Positions 59,319 to 64,000 of a stretch of 64,000 nucleotides of DNA are shown piece by piece. This DNA is from Moraxella sp. K1664 (GTDB taxonomy: Bacteria; Pseudomonadota; Gammaproteobacteria; Pseudomonadales; Moraxellaceae). The stretch is from contig NZ_CP155576.1 of assembly GCF_039693965.1 (NCBI RefSeq), positions 2,294,001-2,358,000 on the forward strand, given 5' to 3'. The position numbers and the translations under genes were made by a program. The notes under the pieces were generated by a model. The model saw only the letters and a list, made by a program, of their open reading frames with translations. It was not told the origin of the DNA and searched no databases. Within the stretch, counting starts at the first letter, position 1; each line of letters opens with the position of its first letter.

Positions 59319-62276
59319 TTAAAAAGGAGCCCCGATAAAGAAGTGCAATTTCACCGATTTATCTTTTTCTCCCACGCCCGTTGCCACATCCAGTCGCACC
59401 TGTCCTACCGGGGAGGCATAACGCACACCCACGCCTGCTCCAACTTTGGTGTCATTTTTAAAATCCTTATCATAGGCATTGCCCACATCGGCAAATACAC
59501 CCAATCTTAGCCCTTCTAGGACTTCATAGTTATACTCACCGCTTGCTACGGCTAAGGCTTGACCTCCTGTCAGATAACCTTTATCAGATAAAGGTGATAA
59601 GCTGTCATAGTTGTAGCCACGAATGCTTTGGTCGCCACCTGCAAAAAAGCGTAATTTATACGGTACAGCATTAAAGTCATCTGCCCACAAATAGCCCAAA
59701 TTAAGACTGCCAATCAGCTGGTGCTGACGGTCTTTTCCATGGCTGTTATCACCAAAGCTATACACGCCACTTACCCCCGCTCTTAGTATTGCCATATCGG
59801 TATCGGTTAATAAGCCCTGTTTGCCAAGCTCTAATGAGTAGTGCTGACGATAACCTTTCATGGGATTTGCCAAATTATCCGCCACCATCTTATTCATGGC
59901 ATAACCTAGCAGTAGTGCTTGTTGGGTAGGTTTACCATGTTCAAATTGCACTGGCAGATCCTGCCATGTCTCCCGTGGGGCGTTGGTTTTAAGCTCATCT
60001 AAACGATATTTTAGCGAATAGGTGCGATTCCAACCATTGTCTTTGACAAGATTACGGCTTAATCCTGTCTCTAAGGTTCTGCTGGACAAATCAAAATTCC
60101 CCACACCTTGATTAATTCTCTCCTCGTTATAGCCCAGTGATGCTTTGGCTTTATCATTTAAGGGGTGACCGATGGGGCGAGTAATGTAAGTATCTACACC
60201 TTTTTTGTTTTGTGATATCCGTACATCCGCTCCTGCTTGCATGCCATCACGGTTGAGTAAATTATGCTCAATCCTTGTGATAAATCTTGTGCCACTGTCT
60301 GACCCCCAACCCACACCGATTTGGGCATCTCGGGGCTTGTCCGACATCACAAAGACATACAGTGGCACTTTTTTGTCTTCATAGACATCCTGCCCACCTT
60401 TTCGCCCTGCCAGTACAGGCGATTCTACACCTTCGGGTAGCTCTGGCAGGACATCGCTGGACTCATCGGGCAGTATCATCTTAGCCACGCTACTGACCGC
60501 ATCCGAGATACGCCCTAGGATACTGCGTGACTGCTTACTGCTGTCGGTGACAAGCAGGCGGTCATCAGGGGCGTTATAGAGTCGCTCGGCTTTTTGTTTG
60601 ACCAACGCCAGTTTGTCGCTGATAATCTCACTTGTGGTAAAGTCAATCGGGTCAATGGTCGCCGTCACGCCATCACCCAAATCCACCGTCTGGCTACCAT
60701 CATCCGTCTCGGCTCGGACAGTGGTATTTTCAAAATTAATCCCCGTCTCTGGGGTCTGACTGGGTAGGACTATCTCGGTATTGACCGCATTAAAATAACC
60801 CGTGGCAAGTAAGTTATTGCTTAGGTTGCGTGTGGCGGTGCGATTATAGGCATCACCCATCTCAAAGGTGACCAGTTTGCGTAGCACTTCGGGCTTGACG
60901 GGCAGTTTGTCAGGGTCGGTCGTCAGCTGACCTGTGTTCTTATCCACGGTAAAAAACACCACATCATCAAAGCGGTATTGCTCGCCTGTATCATAGACCA
61001 AGTTCACGTCCGCCACATTATCAGGCAGTATCACGTCCGCAGAGTTGCTAAGCCATCTACCATCAAAATAACCATGCTCGCCACTGACTTCATCAATGAT
61101 TGCCTTATTGTCTTCATATTTGCCATGATGAAAGACATCGCCCTGTTTGAGCGGAGCGTTGTCTTGGGCTTGGACATAGGCAGGGTCATCCGCCCCCAGA
61201 CCACGCACATCCAGTACCGCATTATCCACAACGACAGGCTCGCCCAAATCATGCATGACCAGATTTATCTCGCCTGCCCCTGCCCGCTCTATGCTAAAAT
61301 TTAAATCATAATAACCCACCGCTTGACCTGCGGTGATGACCGTCTGCCTAAGGCGTGCCACCGACGCCCCAAAGTCTGCCACACTCTCAGCACTAATCTC
61401 TTCTAAGGCGGTCACGATGTTGGCAAATGGTTCGGATTTTAGGGTTTTACGGGCGACTTTGTCGGCATTGTCGGTGGCTTTGGCGTTATTCATACGTCTT
61501 GCCATCATCTTGGCTCGCAGGGCTTCAAAGTCATCCAAACTCTCCACCGCCGTATTCCAGCCCACACGCTCGCCCCCGTGATAGACATTGACTTTTAGGC
61601 GAGTGACCGCTTCTACGCCGTCATTGAACAGGCGGCTGTACAGGCGTTTGATGAGATTTGGCGGTTTAATCTCATCAACGACGGCATCAGGACGTGGGGG
61701 CGGTGTGTTCGCTTCGTATTCGTACTCAGGCAAATAAGCGGTCGGGTCAAGCTCGCTTTGTGTCTCATCCTGCCCTGCGGTCACACTCTCATAAGTGGGC
61801 AATTTGGTAATGGCACTCTCGTCCAGCCCGATGGGCGTCTTATCCGTGCCAAGCGTGGCAATGTCGCCATCTTCAATCTTGGCAAAACCATCTTCATGGC
61901 GGGTGTCGGCATGACTGACATCTGCTGTCTCATAAAAGCGGTTGTCCGTACTGGCATCTTGTAATTTTTTCTCAATCTCTGCCGTGGTCAGCATTTGACT
62001 GGCGGACATGTCCCCAAAAAACACATCATCAGGCAGACCATTCGCCAACATCTCTGTATCGCTCAGCTTGCCATTATTCATTCCATCATTATCTGTCTTG
62101 CTTGGCTCGCTATTGTTGGTCTCGCCTGCCATCTCAGACATGGACGCATCAGGGCTGACTGCGGGCGGTAAGGTCGGCAACTGACCAGCACTCGCAGGCA
62201 ATGCCCCAACCCCCATCAGGGCATGCAAGCACAAGAGCAGGTGTGTTTTTTTGTGTACAGATACAACTTTTTTCAT
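59319..62276 (-). CDS. tamA: Translocation and assembly module outer-membrane protein TamA
   Basis: This 985-aa protein has a signal peptide ending near PASA, an acidic low-complexity segment (about 35-210), then POTRA domains (YNVY-like LKVNVYHGGERV, DLNFSIERAGAGEINL, GDVFHHGKYEDNKAIID). The Omp85 barrel (about 650-985) carries GVGWGSDSGTRF and the L6-type RFFAGGDQSIRGYNYDSL with VRGY/F-like IRGYNY, ending FIGAPF with C-terminal Phe. It is larger than E. coli TamA (577 aa), owing mainly to the N-terminal extension and an insert. The start codon has no clear SD. It pairs with tamB downstream. Confidence 0.9.
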   Translation of the reverse strand: MKKVVSVHKKTHLLLCLHALMGVGALPASAGQLPTLPPAVSPDASMSEMAGETNNSEPSKTDNDGMNNGKLSDTEMLANGLPDDVFFGDMSASQMLTTAEIEKKLQDASTDNRFYETADVSHADTRHEDGFAKIEDGDIATLGTDKTPIGLDESAITKLPTYESVTAGQDETQSELDPTAYLPEYEYEANTPPPRPDAVVDEIKPPNLIKRLYSRLFNDGVEAVTRLKVNVYHGGERVGWNTAVESLDDFEALRAKMMARRMNNAKATDNADKVARKTLKSEPFANIVTALEEISAESVADFGASVARLRQTVITAGQAVGYYDLNFSIERAGAGEINLVMHDLGEPVVVDNAVLDVRGLGADDPAYVQAQDNAPLKQGDVFHHGKYEDNKAIIDEVSGEHGYFDGRWLSNSADVILPDNVADVNLVYDTGEQYRFDDVVFFTVDKNTGQLTTDPDKLPVKPEVLRKLVTFEMGDAYNRTATRNLSNNLLATGYFNAVNTEIVLPSQTPETGINFENTTVRAETDDGSQTVDLGDGVTATIDPIDFTTSEIISDKLALVKQKAERLYNAPDDRLLVTDSSKQSRSILGRISDAVSSVAKMILPDESSDVLPELPEGVESPVLAGRKGGQDVYEDKKVPLYVFVMSDKPRDAQIGVGWGSDSGTRFITRIEHNLLNRDGMQAGADVRISQNKKGVDTYITRPIGHPLNDKAKASLGYNEERINQGVGNFDLSSRTLETGLSRNLVKDNGWNRTYSLKYRLDELKTNAPRETWQDLPVQFEHGKPTQQALLLGYAMNKMVADNLANPMKGYRQHYSLELGKQGLLTDTDMAILRAGVSGVYSFGDNSHGKDRQHQLIGSLNLGYLWADDFNAVPYKLRFFAGGDQSIRGYNYDSLSPLSDKGYLTGGQALAVASGEYNYEVLEGLRLGVFADVGNAYDKDFKNDTKVGAGVGVRYASPVGQVRLDVATGVGEKDKSVKLHFFIGAPF

Positions 62277-62348
62277 GATAAATTTTAAAAATTTTAAAAA
62301 TCTCTGCTATTATAAACAACAACATTTCTATTATCAACACAAAGCATC

Positions 62349-63677
62349 ATGGCATCCCAATTCTCTTTATTTAAAACTCGTCGTTTTAGTTCAATGTTTG
62401 CCACTCAGTTTTTAGGGGCATTTAATGACAACATATTCAAACAAGCACTCATCTTGGTGCTTACCTACACCGCCGCCGCCAAAATGGGGGTTGCGGTCAG
62501 CTTGCTTAACAACCTTGCCGCCTTGCTATTTATCCTGCCTTACTTTTTGTTTTCGGCATTGGCAGGGCAAATCGCCGATAAATACGAAAAATCACAACTC
62601 ACCCAAAAACTTAAAGTATTAGAAATCATCATCATGACTTTGGCGGCGGTCGGGTTTGTCTTTGAGTTATATCCCTTGCTGTTTGTGGCGTTATTTTTGA
62701 TGGGCACGCATTCTACCTTTTTTGGTCCTGTCAAATATGCCTATCTGCCCGAAGTCATGCACAAAGATGAGCTGGTCGGGGCAAATGGGCTGTTTCAGAC
62801 GGGTACCAGTCTTGCCATCTTAACAGGCATGATGTTGGCAGGGGTCTTAACCCAGCTTGATAACTCGCTTGTGTGGATATCAGCAACCACCTTATTTATC
62901 GCCGTTTTGGGTTTTATTGCATCTGGCTTTGTGCCTGCTATTGCACCCCACGAACCCAACTTAGATATTGATTATCATATTTTTCGCACCAGTTTTGGGG
63001 TCATCAAATATTTATACAGTTTGCCGTTATTATTTTTTATCATTTTGGGCAATAGCTGGTTTTGGTTTTATGGGGCGACTTTTTTAACCCAAACCCCTGA
63101 GTTTAGTAAAGTGATTTTGCATGGTAATGAATCTGTGGTGATTTTATTATTGACCCTATTTTCTGTTGGTACTGCCATTGGGTCGTTATTATGTAAAACA
63201 CTCACCAAAAACCAAATCAGCCTAAAACTTTTGCCCATTGGCATCATCGGACTTAGCTTATTTGCTGTGGATTTGTATTTGTCACTAAGTGGCATACATA
63301 TCATCGCACCTGCCCATGGTACTTATACCATCAGTGAGATATTAAATCTAAATGGCACAATTCGGGTGTTTGCTGATTTGTTTTTATTGGGTCTATCAGG
63401 GGGTATTTATATCGTGCCATTATATGCCTTTATGCAGGCTTATGCCCCCATCAGTCATCGTTCACGTATTATTGGGGCAAATAATATCTTTAATGCGATA
63501 TTTATGGTCGGCTCTGCCATTTTCTCTATTATCATTTTAACGGTATTAACATTATCCATTCCCCAATTATTTTTAATCACGGGTATGATTAATGCTGTTT
63601 TTGGCATATTTTTATACATCAAATTAACCCGTTACAAAGACAGCATGGCAATGGCAGAAGATGATGGCATGATGTGA
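62349..63677 (+). CDS. MFS transporter of the lysophospholipid transporter (LplT) type
   Basis: This 442-aa protein has about 12 membrane segments. The N-terminus FATQFLGAFNDNIFKQALIL is typical of LplT and of the transporter half of LplT-Aas fusions. Also DKYEKSQLTQKLK (loop 2-3) and GTHSTFFGPVKYAYLPEVM. Such proteins flip lysophospholipids across the inner membrane for re-acylation. No acyltransferase domain is attached. It is divergent from tamA across a gap of about 70 bp, a possible shared envelope-regulon promoter region. Exact substrate uncertain. Confidence 0.8.
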   Translation: MASQFSLFKTRRFSSMFATQFLGAFNDNIFKQALILVLTYTAAAKMGVAVSLLNNLAALLFILPYFLFSALAGQIADKYEKSQLTQKLKVLEIIIMTLAAVGFVFELYPLLFVALFLMGTHSTFFGPVKYAYLPEVMHKDELVGANGLFQTGTSLAILTGMMLAGVLTQLDNSLVWISATTLFIAVLGFIASGFVPAIAPHEPNLDIDYHIFRTSFGVIKYLYSLPLLFFIILGNSWFWFYGATFLTQTPEFSKVILHGNESVVILLLTLFSVGTAIGSLLCKTLTKNQISLKLLPIGIIGLSLFAVDLYLSLSGIHIIAPAHGTYTISEILNLNGTIRVFADLFLLGLSGGIYIVPLYAFMQAYAPISHRSRIIGANNIFNAIFMVGSAIFSIIILTVLTLSIPQLFLITGMINAVFGIFLYIKLTRYKDSMAMAEDDGMM

Positions 63678-63703
63678 TGAACTGATAAAACAGACAAATA
63701 CCG

Positions 63704-64000
63704 TCAGCCCCCACTCATCATCACCGCCATCTCGGTAGCACGCCTAAGACTACTGCTGCTCGCCTGCCCTGTCCCTGCCAGCGTCAATGCCGTGCCATGA
63801 TCAACAGAGGTACGCACATAGGGCAGACCCAAAGTAATATTGACCGTATCGCCAAAACCGTGCGATTTTAAGGGAGCAAGCCCTTGGTCATGATACATGG
63901 CAATCACCACATCCGCCGCCGCCAAATTCCGCTCGGTAAAGAGTGTATCGGCAGGCATGGCAAGACTGACATCCATGCCTTGTTTGGCAAATGTCTGCAA
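63704..64000 (-). CDS. pdxA: 4-hydroxythreonine-4-phosphate dehydrogenase PdxA, 5' partial
   Basis: The C-terminal 98 residues are visible. The gene continues past the right edge. The conserved blocks [39 protein letters not shown] and LAGTGQAS are diagnostic of PdxA, including the His metal ligands (HDQ and DHGTA). PdxA oxidises 4-phospho-hydroxy-L-threonine in pyridoxal-phosphate synthesis. It is convergent with the LplT-like gene. The start codon lies outside, and the internal TTG at 64000 is not a start. Confidence 0.9.
   Translation of the reverse strand: MQTFAKQGMDVSLAMPADTLFTERNLAAADVVIAMYHDQGLAPLKSHGFGDTVNITLGLPYVRTSVDHGTALTLAGTGQASSSSLRRATEMAVMMSGG

Noticed and set aside
1-64000. 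CRISPR array
   Set aside because: No regularly spaced short direct repeats were seen. The repeats present are large duplications, short hairpins or the 81-bp MITE.

Overview
The window looks like a chromosomal segment of a Moraxella-type gammaproteobacterium (Moraxellaceae). The DNA is AT-rich. The housekeeping genes on the right (a GAPDH with a long N-terminal extension, hemP, tamA/tamB, an LplT-like transporter, pdxA) and the protein sequences fit that family. This assignment is inferred from gene content and was not tested against a database.

Layout. (1) 1-3.7 kb is a defence/toxin-antitoxin patch. It holds the C-terminal part of a large adenosine deaminase that resembles RdrB of the RADAR anti-phage system, a small unknown gene, and a hipBA pair. 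(2) 3.7-4.6 kb is a decayed IS630-family element. (3) 4.7-50.5 kb is one large type VI secretion (T6SS) island. clpV (tssH) is on the + strand. A long minus-strand operon runs from two unknown secreted proteins through tssJ, tssK, tssL, tssM, tagF, tssA, tssB and tssC. A + strand operon carries hcp, tagJ, tssE, tssF and tssG. Two vgrG genes share a 2745-bp near-identical duplication that includes their promoter. (4) 50.7-64 kb is ordinary chromosome: tRNA-Gly, an SH3 protein, gap, a Nudix hydrolase, hemP, tamB, tamA, an lplT-like gene and partial pdxA.

The island is unusually rich in effector-immunity cassettes. They include a PAAR-metzincin effector with immunity genes (8.1-11.6 kb); three PAAR-linked cassettes on the minus strand (11.8-17.3 kb: a Cys-protease-like effector, an HExxH zincin, and an unknown effector); a VgrG1-linked metzincin with a lipoprotein immunity gene (30-32 kb); a VgrG2-linked Tde-like Ntox15 DNase with a Tdi-like immunity protein (35-38 kb); a tssG-linked module with an Ntn-hydrolase-like and a phosphodiester-glycosidase-like gene (45.7-47.1 kb); and an Ntox44 effector with two immunity paralogues (48.5-50.5 kb).

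The most striking signal is how these cassettes are arranged. Several times an intact effector-immunity pair is followed by a short copy of the effector's extreme C-terminus and then a paralogous immunity gene. Displaced PAAR stubs start repeatedly at the same conserved Cys-rich motif. This suggests growth by recombination at short conserved ends, leaving orphan immunity modules. Many cassette genes carry single-base frameshifts in short homopolymers, or IS/MITE insertions, so the array is partly decayed or possibly phase-variable.
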